Part shown: positions 8,538-20,707 of the stretch, in pieces | How positions within the stretch are numbered: the stretch's first letter is position 1 | Layout: the number at the start of each line of letters is the position of its first letter | Assembly: GCF_947488985.1 (NCBI RefSeq) | Contig: NZ_CANLBV010000002.1 | Coordinates: forward strand, 1-64,000 | DNA from: an uncultured Vibrio sp. | Lineage (GTDB): Bacteria; Pseudomonadota; Gammaproteobacteria; Enterobacterales; Vibrionaceae | Direction: 5' to 3' | Length of the DNA stretch: 64,000 nucleotides | Position numbers and translations under genes: made by a program | The notes under the pieces: model-generated | Told to the model about the DNA's origin: nothing | The model's database searches: none | Seen by the model: only the letters and a program-made list of their open reading frames with translations

Positions 8538-9152
8538 ATGAGATATCGTGGACGCCGCTGGAACAACATCTTGATGTTAAGCGTGATCGCTTTTATTGGC
8601 GTGTTAAACCTTCCAACATTGATCAAAGCGTACCTTATCGAACCTGAGCCTCAGGTTGATAGCCCTTATCCCTACCTCCTGAATCCAGCAGCCGAGCTTC
8701 AAGCGTTGCACTTTGCTAGCGGGTCTATCATTCAACAAGACAATCAATGGGTTTACCAGTTTAAAGGTGCCGACTCCTCTCAAGTCGCCAGTACACCAGT
8801 CTCTAATACACCAGTGCCCAGTACACAAGTCGTTAATACACAAGTGACCAGTACACAAGGAACCAGCGTACAAGATACCAGTGCAAAAAAGCTATCACAG
8901 CGTTGGAAAGAGCTTGTGGGCACGGAAGTCGACGCTCAGACCTATACAGATCTGACACCTAGACTCAATACTCCGCACACGATTGAGGTGTGGTACCAAG
9001 ACCAAGAAGAACCCCAGCGTATTACCTATTACCGACTGCCTGAGTTTTGGTTACTTAAAAACTGGAATGATCAGTGGCTGGCAGTGTCTATTGAAGAGAG
9101 CTATCTATTTCCAAGCTTTAACGCTAACCACTCATCTAAATCGGACGACTAG
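8538..9152 (+). CDS. Conserved hypothetical membrane-anchored protein with repeat linker
   Basis: This is a 204-residue protein I cannot assign to a named family. One N-terminal hydrophobic segment (about 10-32) follows a basic start (MRYRGRR), predicting an inner-membrane anchor with the rest in the periplasm. The region at 36-80 and the C-terminal half (about 118-195) look globular. Between them lies a Thr/Ser/Val/Gln-rich linker (about 85-114) built of six 5-residue units such as STPVS, NTPVP and STQVV. It ends 3 bp before mutM and is probably cotranscribed with it. Confidence 0.75.
   Translation: MRYRGRRWNNILMLSVIAFIGVLNLPTLIKAYLIEPEPQVDSPYPYLLNPAAELQALHFASGSIIQQDNQWVYQFKGADSSQVASTPVSNTPVPSTQVVNTQVTSTQGTSVQDTSAKKLSQRWKELVGTEVDAQTYTDLTPRLNTPHTIEVWYQDQEEPQRITYYRLPEFWLLKNWNDQWLAVSIEESYLFPSFNANHSSKSDD
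8790..8879 (+). repeat. 15-bp in-frame tandem repeat, about 6 units
   Basis: Units of the form AGTACACCAGTCTCT and AATACACAAGTGACC encode [S/N]T[P/Q]V[x]. The array lengthens a low-complexity linker without breaking the frame. Confidence 0.8.
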
Positions 9153-9155
9153 ATT

Positions 9156-9965
9156 ATGCCTGAATTACCTGAAGTTGAAGTCAGTCGCATGGGGATCTCG
9201 CCTCATTTAGTCGGCGAGACCATTCAAACCCTTACTTTTCGCACGCCTAAGCTGCGTTGGGCTATCCCACAAGAGCTTAAAGCATTAGAAGGGCAAGTGA
9301 TTCGCTCTATTGCACGCCGCGCCAAGTACCTATTGATTGAAACCGATACTGGCACTGCCATTGTGCACCTTGGAATGTCGGGCTCACTGCGCGTGTTAGA
9401 TGCTGACTTCCCAGCAGCTAAGCACGATCATGTGGATCTAAAACTCACCAATGGTAAGGTATTACGTTATAACGACCCACGTCGCTTTGGAGCATGGCTG
9501 TGGTCAGCACCTGATACAACGCATCCAGTACTACTGGGATCGGGCCCAGAGCCGCTGACCGATGATTTCAGCGCTGAATATATCGCAGGCAAAGCCGCAA
9601 AACGTAAAGTCGCCGTTAAGCAGTTCATCATGGACAACAAGGTGGTGGTCGGGGTTGGGAACATCTATGCCAATGAAGCGCTATTTGCTTCCCGTATTCA
9701 TCCGCAGCGTCCGGCTAACAAGGTCACCCAAACAGAGTGGAACTTGTTGACCGAAGAAATCAAACAAGTACTTGCCACTGCCATCAAGCAAGGCGGTACC
9801 ACGCTCAAAGACTTCGCGCAAGCCGATGGCAAGCCAGGATACTTCGCTCAAGAACTGCAAGTGTACGGTAAGGCTGGTGAAAAATGCCCTCATTGTGACA
9901 CCCTGATTCAAGAGCTCAAAATAGGGCAGCGAAACACGTTTTTTTGCGAAGAGTGTCAAGTATAA
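9156..9965 (+). CDS. mutM: Formamidopyrimidine-DNA glycosylase
   Basis: Fpg/MutM removes oxidised purines such as 8-oxoguanine and nicks the resulting abasic site. The 269-residue protein begins MPELPEVEV, supplying the catalytic Pro2 and Glu3. It has the H2TH region (about 150-185). The C-terminal zinc finger is C-P-H-C ... C-E-E-C (about 246-267). It is full length. A weak AT-rich hairpin overlaps its stop, and the convergent GT90 gene lies beyond. Confidence 0.96.
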   Translation: MPELPEVEVSRMGISPHLVGETIQTLTFRTPKLRWAIPQELKALEGQVIRSIARRAKYLLIETDTGTAIVHLGMSGSLRVLDADFPAAKHDHVDLKLTNGKVLRYNDPRRFGAWLWSAPDTTHPVLLGSGPEPLTDDFSAEYIAGKAAKRKVAVKQFIMDNKVVVGVGNIYANEALFASRIHPQRPANKVTQTEWNLLTEEIKQVLATAIKQGGTTLKDFAQADGKPGYFAQELQVYGKAGEKCPHCDTLIQELKIGQRNTFFCEECQV

Positions 9966-9990
9966 AAATTGAGCATATGTTCCAATTTTT
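9964..9990. terminator. Weak bidirectional terminator between mutM and the GT90 gene
   Basis: AAAAATTG (9964-9971) and CAATTTTT (9983-9990) form an 8-bp AT-rich stem between convergent genes, with a T or A run on either side according to strand. Confidence 0.4.
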
Positions 9991-10058
9991 ACGATATTAG
10001 GTCGGTGGGCTGGTAGCTACAATCGGATCAATTATTTTGGAGCAGGCAAAGGACAAAG

Positions 10059-12279
<2,221 letters not shown>

Positions 12280-12283
<4 letters not shown>

Positions 12284-13047
12284 TGTTTTTTTGCCTGCTC
12301 ACGTAAGTATAAATCGACGTATTTAACGAATGTAGAATGCATGCTCAGCCACGCCAGAATGAAGCCATGCTTACCGTCTAGAAAGCCCCGTTTAAGGACG
12401 TACATCTTCAGAAAACTAGCGAGTGCATGGAGAATTGCTGTGCTTAACCCAGACTTCTTTTTCCCTTCGCGTTCATCGGTCCAAGCCTTCAGGTAACCCG
12501 TGGTTTTGTTGATGTAATGATGCATATGTTCGTAAGTGTAATGGTGCAAGCGTCCCTCAAGTTTCTTGATCTTGAAACCTTTATCTTCCACTTTCTCATG
12601 AACTAAAGCGTCGTTGTAATGGGTATCATTTGTTCGATAAAGGCGAACGATCCAATCAGGAGACCACCCTGAGTGGTAGATAAACTTTCCAAATGCCGCA
12701 CTTAAACGGTTTATTTTGTATAGTGTGTTTGGTTCATCACGCTCAACGGCTTTTAGAATGTTGGTTTTAAGCTCTGGCGTCACTTGCTCATCGGCATCGA
12801 GCCAAAGCACATAATCGGATTCAACGTATTGCTGAGCAAGCTGACGTTGCTTACCAAACCCCGGCCACTCCAAGTTGCTATAGAACTTGTCGGTAAACTG
12901 CCTTGCGATCTCTTCAGTGCGGTCGGTACTGCCTGAATCAAGAAGGACAATCTCATCGACCCAACCTTTGACGGTTTCTAGACAAGTCTGAAGGTGCTTC
13001 TCTTCATTTTTTACGATTAAAGCAACGGCTAAAGTGGGTTTAGACAA
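12280..13047 (-). CDS. waaE: WaaE/KdtX-like beta-glycosyltransferase, LPS inner core
   Basis: This 255-residue GT2 enzyme starts [18 protein letters not shown] and has [28 protein letters not shown] (DxD) and the [13 protein letters not shown] / HEKVE block. All are typical of the WaaE/LgtF family, which adds beta-1,4-glucose to inner-core heptose I. The start is a TTG at 13047 with AAGGA 7 bases upstream; a second TTG at 13068 is less likely. The stop overlaps the next gene (ATGA). Confidence 0.85.
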
Positions 13048-13100
13048 GGTAGTTTCCTTTTTAAGCAAGGTTCTAAAATAAAGATGACTAAAAGTAAAGC

Positions 13101-14162
13101 TTACTGGTACTGCGGGTATAAATCTTCTACAACTTGGTCAAACATGTTGATGACACTGTCGCTTGAAATCCGGTCCATCGCTTTTTCACCTTTTGCTCGT
13201 GTTCGCCAGCTCAGTTGTTGGCTCGTTTTACCCGTTTCGGCAAGAATGACGTCCTCATACACAGAAACCGCATACTTCAAATAGTGGTAGGGACCAACGC
13301 GGACAGGATTATGGTGAGCGTATAAGCCGATGGTTGGCGTTTGCATTGCGCTTGCCATGTGAGCGGGTCCTGTATCCGGGGCGATGACCATGTCAACCTG
13401 ATCGATTAGCGCCAGCATTTGCATGATCGAGCTACTGCCAACCAAGTTCAAGCAAGGATCCGTGAGTAACGCCTGGATACGCTCAGCTAGATCAACTTCC
13501 ACCTTGGCAGGACTCCCTGCTAGGATGACATGCCAACCTTGGTGTCGAGCGTGTTCTATAACCTCGACATAACCTTCGGCATTCCAATTTTTGTAGGCTT
13601 TGCTAGCACCTGGCACCAATAGTAGATTGGGTTTGTTAGGGTTAATGTGTGGTTTCGCCCAAGCGTGATCGCTATCTGAATAAGATAAAGACCAGGTTAA
13701 TTCAGATTGAGGTACGCCAATTCGATGAGCGAACGCCATTAAACCATCGGCGACATGAAGAGAGCTTGGTGAAGGAACCTTGATATTGGTGAACACCGTC
13801 TGAAAATCTTGACTACGATCAGCAGAGAAGCCGAGTTTATATTTTGCTTTAATGCCTAATGTGGCCACGCTCGCTCGAATCGCATATTGCATGTGGAGCA
13901 GGGCATCAAATTCTCGGCCTTTAAGCTGTTTCCACAAGGCTTTATAGCCTTCAACGCCACCTTTCTTATCAAAAACAATCACCTCAATATCATCAATGGC
14001 TTCGAGCAGTTGAGCTTCGAGTTTACCTGTGATCCAAGTTATGCGAGTTTCTGGCCACTGCCGTTGTATGGCTTGCACTGTAGCTATGGTATTGCACACA
14101 TCACCAATCGCGGAAAGTCTTAAAATACAAAGTGACGTAGGGGCTGATTCGAACAAGGGCAT
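13101..14162 (-). CDS. GT9 family heptosyltransferase-like protein
   Basis: This 353-residue ADP-heptose:LPS heptosyltransferase family member has the N-terminal [20 protein letters not shown]. The C-terminal half has [14 protein letters not shown] and [15 protein letters not shown], which holds the conserved DTGPAH motif. It resembles the WaaC/WaaQ branch more than waaF at 17390-18445, and could be heptosyltransferase I or a third heptosyltransferase. It is divergent from kdkA with about 90 bp between them and heads the GT unit that runs to 10059. Confidence 0.85.
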   Translation of the reverse strand: MPLFESAPTSLCILRLSAIGDVCNTIATVQAIQRQWPETRITWITGKLEAQLLEAIDDIEVIVFDKKGGVEGYKALWKQLKGREFDALLHMQYAIRASVATLGIKAKYKLGFSADRSQDFQTVFTNIKVPSPSSLHVADGLMAFAHRIGVPQSELTWSLSYSDSDHAWAKPHINPNKPNLLLVPGASKAYKNWNAEGYVEVIEHARHQGWHVILAGSPAKVEVDLAERIQALLTDPCLNLVGSSSIMQMLALIDQVDMVIAPDTGPAHMASAMQTPTIGLYAHHNPVRVGPYHYLKYAVSVYEDVILAETGKTSQQLSWRTRAKGEKAMDRISSDSVINMFDQVVEDLYPQYQ

Positions 14163-14253
14163 GCGATGAACTCTATCAAAGTGATTAATAAGAATTATGC
14201 AGTTGGGCTCGAGGAATGTAAAATAAAACTAAGCAATTAGGTAGGTGGATAGG

Positions 14254-14946
14254 ATGCAAACGCTTAACTTCGACAATCAAGTCATTTGGTTTGAAGAGTC
14301 GTTAATATCACAACAGCAGGCAAAATGTGCCTTTGACGCTGAATATTGGCAGCAGAAAAATAGAATCATAGGCAGTGCGACGGGGCGCGGCACCACTTGG
14401 TTTATTGAACTTGAGTCGATGCAGGCGGCATTGCGTCATTACCGTCGTGGTGGCCTGTTTGGTCAGTTGATTAAAGACAGCTACATCTACACCGGGGATA
14501 AAAAAACTCGAAGCTATCAAGAGTTTGAGTTGCTGAAGCTGTTGAAGCGTTCAGGCGTGAATGTTCCTAGGCCCATTGCTGCGCGGGTTATGAAAAGTGG
14601 TCTGAGCTACAAAGCGGATTTGCTGAGTGAAAAAATACCGAATGCAAGAGACTTAGTCGCGATTCTGATGGAGCGTCCGCTCTCTAAGGCTATGTATCAA
14701 AAGATTGGTTCTGAGATTCATAAAATGCATGCGGCACAAGTTAACCATACCGATCTCAATATCCACAATATTCTTGTTGATGATAACGACAATATCTGGA
14801 TCATTGATTTTGACAAGTGCTTCCAGCAGCAAGGTGACAACTGGAAGCAAGGCAATTGGCAAAGGCTAAAGCGTTCCTTTGAGAAGGAGCGAACGAAGCG
14901 CAATATACATTGGGAAGAATCCCATTGGCACTGGCTAGAAAGCTAA
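14254..14946 (+). CDS. kdkA: 3-deoxy-D-manno-octulosonic acid kinase
   Basis: KdkA phosphorylates the single Kdo residue of Vibrio and Haemophilus-type inner core. The 230-residue protein has a kinase-like fold with HTDLNIHNILVD (catalytic loop, about 163-174) and WIIDFDKC (DFD metal site, about 181-188). The ATG at 14254 follows GGTGGATAGG; an upstream GTG is unlikely. Its stop overlaps by 4 bp the stop of the convergent cytidylyltransferase gene. Confidence 0.92.
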   Translation: MQTLNFDNQVIWFEESLISQQQAKCAFDAEYWQQKNRIIGSATGRGTTWFIELESMQAALRHYRRGGLFGQLIKDSYIYTGDKKTRSYQEFELLKLLKRSGVNVPRPIAARVMKSGLSYKADLLSEKIPNARDLVAILMERPLSKAMYQKIGSEIHKMHAAQVNHTDLNIHNILVDDNDNIWIIDFDKCFQQQGDNWKQGNWQRLKRSFEKERTKRNIHWEESHWHWLES

Positions 14947-15338
14947 ATTTGCTTAGTGATCTCTATGATCTCAGTTGTTGAAATTGAAGGCGTTCTAGGA
15001 AAATAGACGACTTCGCATATATCATTGAACTCGTCAAACTTACCTTTCCAGTCATCTCCCATCGCTAATATGTCGGCTTTGAAAAACTCAATATATTCAC
15101 GTTTTTTTTCTAGTGAATGCTCGACGAAAATTTCGTCTACAAATTTTAGCGATTGAATGATTTTCACTCTGCTTTCTTGGTCATAGATTGGATTACGACT
15201 TTTTTTAGAAAAGTTTAATGCGTCGCTTGATACACCGACAATTAATGTATCTCCTAAACTGGCGCATCGTTCCAGTATATTGACATGGCCAACATGAAAA
15301 ACATCAAATGTTCCAAATGTGATAATTCGTTTAGACAT
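14943..15338 (-). CDS. Glycerol-3-phosphate cytidylyltransferase-like protein
   Basis: This 131-residue protein has the cytidylyltransferase signature ITFGTFDVFHVGHVNIL at the N-terminus and RTPSISTTEII near the C-terminus (compare the RTEGISTT motif of TagD/GCT). It probably makes CDP-glycerol or a related CDP-alcohol. The ATG at 15338 overlaps the end of licD by 8 bp, so the two are translationally coupled. A product for LicD-type transfer to the LPS core is the obvious hypothesis. CDP-choline or CDP-ethanolamine synthesis cannot be excluded. Confidence 0.85.
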   Translation of the reverse strand: MSKRIITFGTFDVFHVGHVNILERCASLGDTLIVGVSSDALNFSKKSRNPIYDQESRVKIIQSLKFVDEIFVEHSLEKKREYIEFFKADILAMGDDWKGKFDEFNDICEVVYFPRTPSISTTEIIEITKQI

Positions 15339-16131
15339 GGTTAACTTCACCCTTTAGATTAAAACGTACTTCAACGGGATTGTGACAAATTCTATCTTCT
15401 TCTTTGGGAAGTTGCATATAATCGCCGTATTTGTCTTGGAGATATTTTTCAATGTTGTTAGGGCACGCGATCGTTATATCTTCAAAAGGAAGCTGCTTAA
15501 GAGGGTAGAGGTCATCCAAATCTATGGCGTCTTTGAATGGGGCATTGCCCAACAGGCCCGTGTTTTTACCATTGTGTAGCTTATGCGCTTTATCAAGCTC
15601 CTCAAATTGAGAGCTTGATGATTTCAGCCCATAGATAAGCTTGTAAAACATTAGCTTGACCAGTTTAGAAGCGCTCTTCTTTTCTGCTGTTAGTAAGCAG
15701 CGGCGAAACTTACGAGCCAGTGTATCGATGGTCGATTTTTGCGATACGAGGTCTACAGTGACCTCATCCCATGGAAAAATATCAATGAAGATACCGTGGT
15801 TAATATTAAAATCACTCATACGGTCTTCGACAAAAAGTGTATTAGTGTCCCTCACTTTACTGATGTATAGCGAGTACTCTTGCTCAGTATTATGATTTTG
15901 AATAAAAAGAGTGTCGGGAAGTTTATCTTGCATCGTCAGGAACTTTTCGTAGTCTTCCCGCGGCATACCAATATCGATATCATCATCCCATGGTATAAAA
16001 CCTTGGTGTCTAACGGCTCCTAATGCAGTACCACCAATGGCAAAATAGGTCAGCCCTTCTTTGTCAAAAAGAGTAATGAGCTGTTTCATGATCTTAACTT
16101 GATGCAATTGGACTTGGCGTGTGATATCCAT
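15331..16131 (-). CDS. LicD family phosphotransferase
   Basis: This 266-residue LicD-domain protein has the nucleotidyltransferase-fold signature FAIGGTALGAVRHQGFIPWD followed by DDIDIG (about 31-55), with the metal-binding Asp residues in DDDIDI. LicD proteins transfer phosphocholine or related phospho-alcohols from CDP-activated donors to surface glycans. The start codon overlaps the waaA stop (TAATG) and its end overlaps the cytidylyltransferase start. This suggests a donor-maker plus transferase module that adds a phosphoryl substituent to LPS core. Confidence 0.88.
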   Translation of the reverse strand: MDITRQVQLHQVKIMKQLITLFDKEGLTYFAIGGTALGAVRHQGFIPWDDDIDIGMPREDYEKFLTMQDKLPDTLFIQNHNTEQEYSLYISKVRDTNTLFVEDRMSDFNINHGIFIDIFPWDEVTVDLVSQKSTIDTLARKFRRCLLTAEKKSASKLVKLMFYKLIYGLKSSSSQFEELDKAHKLHNGKNTGLLGNAPFKDAIDLDDLYPLKQLPFEDITIACPNNIEKYLQDKYGDYMQLPKEEDRICHNPVEVRFNLKGEVNHV

Positions 16132-17396
16132 TATTTACCTATGGTATGTTTAAGGGTGCAAGCCACAGCACCACAATTACTCTTTATAAAATTAAGGGCG
16201 GTCTCTTTGGTTGTATTAGAATCTAATCGCCAATAATTGAGTATCGTATCAACTATTTCGTTGTCATTATTAATGATGGAGGTGATTTTTTCATCGACTA
16301 GGGTGTGAGTGATTTCCTGGAAATTAAAATAGCTTGGCCCAATCAATGAAGGGATTCCAACCGCTGTCGGCTCAAGTAAGTTATGCCCCCCAACTTTATC
16401 TCCGATTAAACTCCCCCCCATGAAACAGATATCTGAAGCACTAAGCAACAGGAGCATATCCCCCATTGTATCGCCTAAATACACGTTTGTTTCCGGCGTT
16501 ATTTTGTTCTCAGGTTTAGAGCGTCGTATAACATGAAAGTTTTCATTTTGTGCGAGTTGATAAACGGCTTCAAACCTCTCTGGATGGCGAGGGACTAGGA
16601 TCAGGAGCGCATTTTCTTGCGACTCTAGAATCGTTTTATGGGCGGAGAGAATGATTTCATCCTCACCGCTATGAGTACTCGCAGCGATCCAAACCGGTTT
16701 ATTGTGGCCAATTATCGCTCGCAGGTGTGCGCCTTTCTCTTTGATATCGTCATCAATATGAATATCAAACTTCATCGAGCCGGTAATCGCTAGCTTTTCT
16801 GGGGGGACCCCTAAACGCTGAAAGCGATCACTATCTTGCTTGGTTTGGCACAAGATAGTGTCAATATTTGCACTGATTTCGGTAAATAATGGTTTTATTT
16901 TCGAGTAATTTAGGTATGACTTTTCCGATAATCGAGCATTGACAACGGTGATTGGGATGTTGAATTTATTAACGCAATGGAGTGTGTTCGGCCAAAGTTC
17001 TGTTTCTATGATCAGCATTTGTCTTGGCTGTATGACCTTGAGAAAGGCTTTAACGGCAAAAGTAAAATCAATAGGCATGTAGCGGTGCTCAACGAGATCG
17101 CCGAGTTTAGCTATTTGTTCTGCTCCGGTGCTGGTTGTGGTTGTCACCAAAATAGCCTGATTGGGATCGTGTTCTTTTAAGGCTTTGATTAATGGGATAG
17201 CAGCAATGCTTTCCCCCACAGAGACAGCATGAATCCAGATCGGGCTTAGACCGGATTTTAATGGAGGTGTGACGCCAAAATGCTCTTTCCAGCGCGGGCC
17301 GAACTTGGGTTTGTTTGGTTTGCTTTTGTATAACCCAAGTAGCAAAAGTGGCGCGGCAAGCGTCAATAATAGGGTATAGACAAAGCGAATTAGCAT
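16131..17396 (-). CDS. waaA: 3-deoxy-D-manno-octulosonic acid transferase
   Basis: WaaA (KdtA) transfers Kdo from CMP-Kdo to lipid IVA. The 421-residue inner-membrane-associated GT30 enzyme has an N-terminal membrane anchor (about 1-22). IHAVSVGES (about 55-63) holds the catalytic-base region. Later blocks are LVPRHPERF and the nucleotide-binding GHNLLEPTAVGIPSLIGPSY. With kdkA present, the enzyme is expected to add one Kdo that is then phosphorylated, as in other Vibrio. It overlaps the waaF end by 7 bp. Confidence 0.95.
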   Translation of the reverse strand: MLIRFVYTLLLTLAAPLLLLGLYKSKPNKPKFGPRWKEHFGVTPPLKSGLSPIWIHAVSVGESIAAIPLIKALKEHDPNQAILVTTTTSTGAEQIAKLGDLVEHRYMPIDFTFAVKAFLKVIQPRQMLIIETELWPNTLHCVNKFNIPITVVNARLSEKSYLNYSKIKPLFTEISANIDTILCQTKQDSDRFQRLGVPPEKLAITGSMKFDIHIDDDIKEKGAHLRAIIGHNKPVWIAASTHSGEDEIILSAHKTILESQENALLILVPRHPERFEAVYQLAQNENFHVIRRSKPENKITPETNVYLGDTMGDMLLLLSASDICFMGGSLIGDKVGGHNLLEPTAVGIPSLIGPSYFNFQEITHTLVDEKITSIINNDNEIVDTILNYWRLDSNTTKETALNFIKSNCGAVACTLKHTIGK

Positions 17397-18445
17397 GAAC
17401 TCACCGTGATCGCCTCAAGCTTTTGAATTTGCTCAAGTACGCTCTTGGCAGATAACTCGGTTAAGCATTTTAAGTGCTTAAATTCGCACTCTCTTTTGAA
17501 GCAAGGTCGGCAATCAATATCGGTATGTACGATAGCGACTTTCTCCGCTAAAGGAGGTGTGTATTTTGGAGATGTGGATCCATATACCGCCACCACATTA
17601 CAGCCAACAGCGGCTGCCACATGCATTAAACCTGAGTCATTGGCGACGACGGTTTGGCAAGCTCCAAGCAAATCAACCGCTTCAATCAAGCTTGTTTGAC
17701 CGGCTAATACGTGAATGTTGTGGCGCAGCTCTTCGGGTACTAGCTTCTTAATGTTATTACAAGTGTCGAGATCTTTTTGCGAACCAAATAGCCAAACTTG
17801 CTTGTTCAGCTTGCTCATTGCTGTCGCCACTTCAGCATAGTGAGCCTCAGGCCATTTTTTTGCAGGACCAAATTCTGCGCCCGGGCAAAGGCCAATGGTG
17901 TCATCGCTGAGCGTCAGTTCGAATTTTTGAGCCGTTGCGAGTTGTTCTTGGTGGTTGATCGTGAGTGCTGGTCTTGGCAAGTTTTCTAGCCCACCCAGTG
18001 AGCGAGAATCAAGCATGCTGTCTTTTGGGTGCGCTAAAGCCACATAGCGCTCGACCATATATTGGAATGACTTTTTATTGGTACGAATATCGTTGAGTAA
18101 TCCGTAACGCATCTCTCCCTTCCAACTCGTTCGTTTCGGAATATTGGCAAACCAAGGAATGAGTGCAGACTTTGCCGAGTTAGGGCAGATGAAGGCTTGA
18201 TCATACTGCGTCTCTCGCAATGTTTTACCAATAGCACGGCGACCAAGTAAATTAAATTCACCATGGCCGATAGGCATATCAATGGCTTGGTTTATCTCAG
18301 GCATGCGTTGCAAGATAGGCTTACACCAGTTGGGCGCGATCACATCGATGATCGCCTCTGGATATTGCTGCTTTAACGTTGTGTACAGTGATTGAGACAT
18401 CACCATATCGCCGACCCATGATGGCCCAATGATGAGAATTTTCAT
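17390..18445 (-). CDS. waaF: ADP-heptose--LPS heptosyltransferase II
   Basis: This 351-residue GT9 enzyme begins MKILIIGPSWVGDMVMSQSL, the WaaF N-terminus. Its C-terminal half has GLCPGAEFGPAKKWPE, VANDSGLMHVAAAVG and AVYGSTSPKYTPPL. It adds the second heptose to the inner core. The start overlaps the waaL stop (ATGA), and its end overlaps waaA. Confidence 0.94.
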   Translation of the reverse strand: MKILIIGPSWVGDMVMSQSLYTTLKQQYPEAIIDVIAPNWCKPILQRMPEINQAIDMPIGHGEFNLLGRRAIGKTLRETQYDQAFICPNSAKSALIPWFANIPKRTSWKGEMRYGLLNDIRTNKKSFQYMVERYVALAHPKDSMLDSRSLGGLENLPRPALTINHQEQLATAQKFELTLSDDTIGLCPGAEFGPAKKWPEAHYAEVATAMSKLNKQVWLFGSQKDLDTCNNIKKLVPEELRHNIHVLAGQTSLIEAVDLLGACQTVVANDSGLMHVAAAVGCNVVAVYGSTSPKYTPPLAEKVAIVHTDIDCRPCFKRECEFKHLKCLTELSAKSVLEQIQKLEAITVSSC

Positions 18446-19677
18446 GATGGCTTAGCCTCTGAATTGTCGGTTGTTGAATAAGCGGCAGCGAAGAATATGG
18501 CTGTGCCTATCGAGTAAAAAATAATACCGGAATGGTGCGCTAGGTAGTGCTGAGTTAAGCTAAAACCAATTACCGAGGTGATATGGACTATGCCAGCTAC
18601 CGCAATAAAGTATTGGTCGTCTCTCGCCGTTGAGGATTGGACTTTCTTCCACAGTAGGTAAAGTGGTACCCCAAAGAAGCTAAGCATGATTGCGAGTCCA
18701 ACGAGGCCTTTTGTTTGAAGCTCTTCAAAAAACTGGTTATGAGCACGTTTGAAATTTAAAACACTTTTGTCCACTAACCCTTTCTCTATTTGCTCTTGTT
18801 GAGCTTCTTTTACGCCATTAAAGCCTTGACCTAATATCGGTTTGTCTATTGCGGAATATACGGCAGACTTCCACATTTCTAAACGATAGCCGGAAGAGGT
18901 TCTTGAATCGTTGTTTTGGTAATCCTGAATGTCTGAAACCATAGCGCTGATTCTAGGCTCAATCGTTGGATAAGATAAGGCAATGACGGCCATCGCTGAA
19001 ACGATAGCGATGGTTTTAGATCGCAAAGAGAAATAACTTCTGTATGTGTATAGCAGACCAGCCAGGATGAAAGGAAGTAAGACCCAGCCCCCGCGCGCGC
19101 CCGAAAGCAAAGTCGCTGCTAGTCCCAATGTGATACTTACGGTAGCGGTGATAATCAATACGCGGTCTTGTACATGCTTCGCATAAATGAGTGCGACGGT
19201 GGACAATAGAGCAAGTGATGAGGCGATGCCTCCCGCTTGAATCACCATATAGCCATTCCCGAAAAATGCTCGGCCGCCAATGGTCATATAATGATGGATT
19301 GCGAGGACTCCAGCGATGCTTGCCCCAATACAAACAGCGTAAAAAATGGCCTTAATAGAAGGCGGTGTCATGCTCACAAAGCGCATGATTATCGCGGCGA
19401 AAATGACACGAGTGGGCATATCTAGCTGCCCTAAATCACCACCATGAACGACGAGCGAGAGCCCCGTAACCAAGAAATAACCCAGTAGCGCGCAGGTCGC
19501 AGCCTTTATTTGTGGGCTAGCTTTATGACGTAGGGTCCATGGTAACGAAAACAAGGCCACCAATAGCAGTGGGACAGCAGCAAACTTATAACTCGAGCCT
19601 GTAATAAGTAAGCATGAAAAAAACACCCCAGTAACAAGGGAACTGATGATATAGCGATTATGGGGGGATATGGTCAT
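18442..19677 (-). CDS. waaL: O-antigen ligase
   Basis: This is a 411-residue polytopic inner-membrane protein with about ten hydrophobic segments and a large periplasmic loop. FKRAHNQFFEELQTKGLVG (about 307-325) contains the conserved His region of the Wzy_C/WaaL family. It joins undecaprenyl-linked O-polysaccharide to lipid A-core in the periplasm. It sits in the lpxM-waaL-waaF-waaA operon, which supports WaaL over a Wzy polymerase. A separate Wzy candidate is at 62222-63409. Confidence 0.87.
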   Translation of the reverse strand: MTISPHNRYIISSLVTGVFFSCLLITGSSYKFAAVPLLLVALFSLPWTLRHKASPQIKAATCALLGYFLVTGLSLVVHGGDLGQLDMPTRVIFAAIIMRFVSMTPPSIKAIFYAVCIGASIAGVLAIHHYMTIGGRAFFGNGYMVIQAGGIASSLALLSTVALIYAKHVQDRVLIITATVSITLGLAATLLSGARGGWVLLPFILAGLLYTYRSYFSLRSKTIAIVSAMAVIALSYPTIEPRISAMVSDIQDYQNNDSRTSSGYRLEMWKSAVYSAIDKPILGQGFNGVKEAQQEQIEKGLVDKSVLNFKRAHNQFFEELQTKGLVGLAIMLSFFGVPLYLLWKKVQSSTARDDQYFIAVAGIVHITSVIGFSLTQHYLAHHSGIIFYSIGTAIFFAAAYSTTDNSEAKPS

Positions 19678-19699
19678 CTTAAATACTATTCTTTATTGG

Positions 19700-20707
19700 C
19701 TATGATGGAGTGTCATTATTAGAGCTGCTGCTCCAGTCACTCTTATAACGAGGTTTAAACAAGTTATAGAAGTTCTTACCATCTTTCTGGCTTTGGAGAA
19801 GCTGCAGGATCCACATATATTGCTCAGGCTTAGGTTCAACGAAGGTTTCAATCGCAATGTTCATAGAGCGAGCATCGGCTTGATCGTCACTTTGTAACTC
19901 AAGAGCTGGCAGGACTTCCAATGAGTACTTACCCGTTTCAGGGTTGATTGAAGCGAACAGTGGGACTATTTTTGCACGTGATAACCTTGCGAGCTTATTC
20001 AGCCCTGGCAGCGTGGCTTTAGTCGTAGCAAAAAAGTCGACAAATTCACTCAAATCGGCACCGTGGTCTTGATCGGGTAGGTAATAACCCAAATACCCTT
20101 CTTTAACGGATTTGATGAATGGCTTTATGCCGCCAGAACGCTCATACACTCGGCCGCCATACTGCACTCTTTGGCGATGCATTAGCCAGTCCAACACCGG
20201 GTTTTTCTGTTTTTTTGCCATTGCTGACACTGGGAGTCCCATAGAGGCAAGCATGACAGCAGGAATATCGATGGCCCATGAGTGCGGAACCAGTAATATA
20301 ACGTTTTCACCTTGGTCTGTATGTTTAGTTAGGTTTTGTTTGTCAACGAACTCACATTGTTCTTGCAACCAAGATTTGGATTTTATGCTCAACAAACTAA
20401 AGCGAAGTATGAATACCCCGGCAGTATAGAGCGTTTTATAAATTAATTGTTCACGCTCTGCAAAGCTGAGGTGAGGAAAGCATAACTCAAAGTTAACTCT
20501 GGCTCTATGTGCCGGACCTTTGTGGGATTTCGATAGTTTTGACGCGATAATATGTGCCAGCCATTGATGAAAACGCAACGGCAGTAAAGCGATGGGCAAC
20601 CCCAGTAGAACCGCTAACCATGTCCCCCAAAGCTTGGGTGCAAGGAAGGACCATTGAAAGCTTGGGTTGTAAGCCTTCGGGTCAAAGTCATCTCGTAGAT
20701 TTGTCAT
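19700..20707 (-). CDS. lpxM: Lipid A myristoyl-type acyltransferase LpxM
   Basis: This 335-residue secondary acyltransferase carries the LpxM/MsbB N-terminus (DDFDPKAYNPSFQWSFLAP) and PHSWAIDIPA with the HX4D pair H142/D147. It also has GGIKPFIKSVKEGYLGYYLP, DQDHGADLSEFVDFFATTKA and EQYMWILQLLQ. It differs from the HX4E protein at 3757-4740, so the window encodes both late acyltransferases. It heads the operon leading into waaL (22-bp gap). Confidence 0.93.
   Translation of the reverse strand: MTNLRDDFDPKAYNPSFQWSFLAPKLWGTWLAVLLGLPIALLPLRFHQWLAHIIASKLSKSHKGPAHRARVNFELCFPHLSFAEREQLIYKTLYTAGVFILRFSLLSIKSKSWLQEQCEFVDKQNLTKHTDQGENVILLVPHSWAIDIPAVMLASMGLPVSAMAKKQKNPVLDWLMHRQRVQYGGRVYERSGGIKPFIKSVKEGYLGYYLPDQDHGADLSEFVDFFATTKATLPGLNKLARLSRAKIVPLFASINPETGKYSLEVLPALELQSDDQADARSMNIAIETFVEPKPEQYMWILQLLQSQKDGKNFYNLFKPRYKSDWSSSSNNDTPS

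Noticed and set aside
18442-19677. Wzy polymerase rather than WaaL
   Set aside because: Both share the Wzy_C fold, but the gene is embedded in the lpxM-waaF-waaA core operon and a better Wzy candidate sits beside wzx at 62222.
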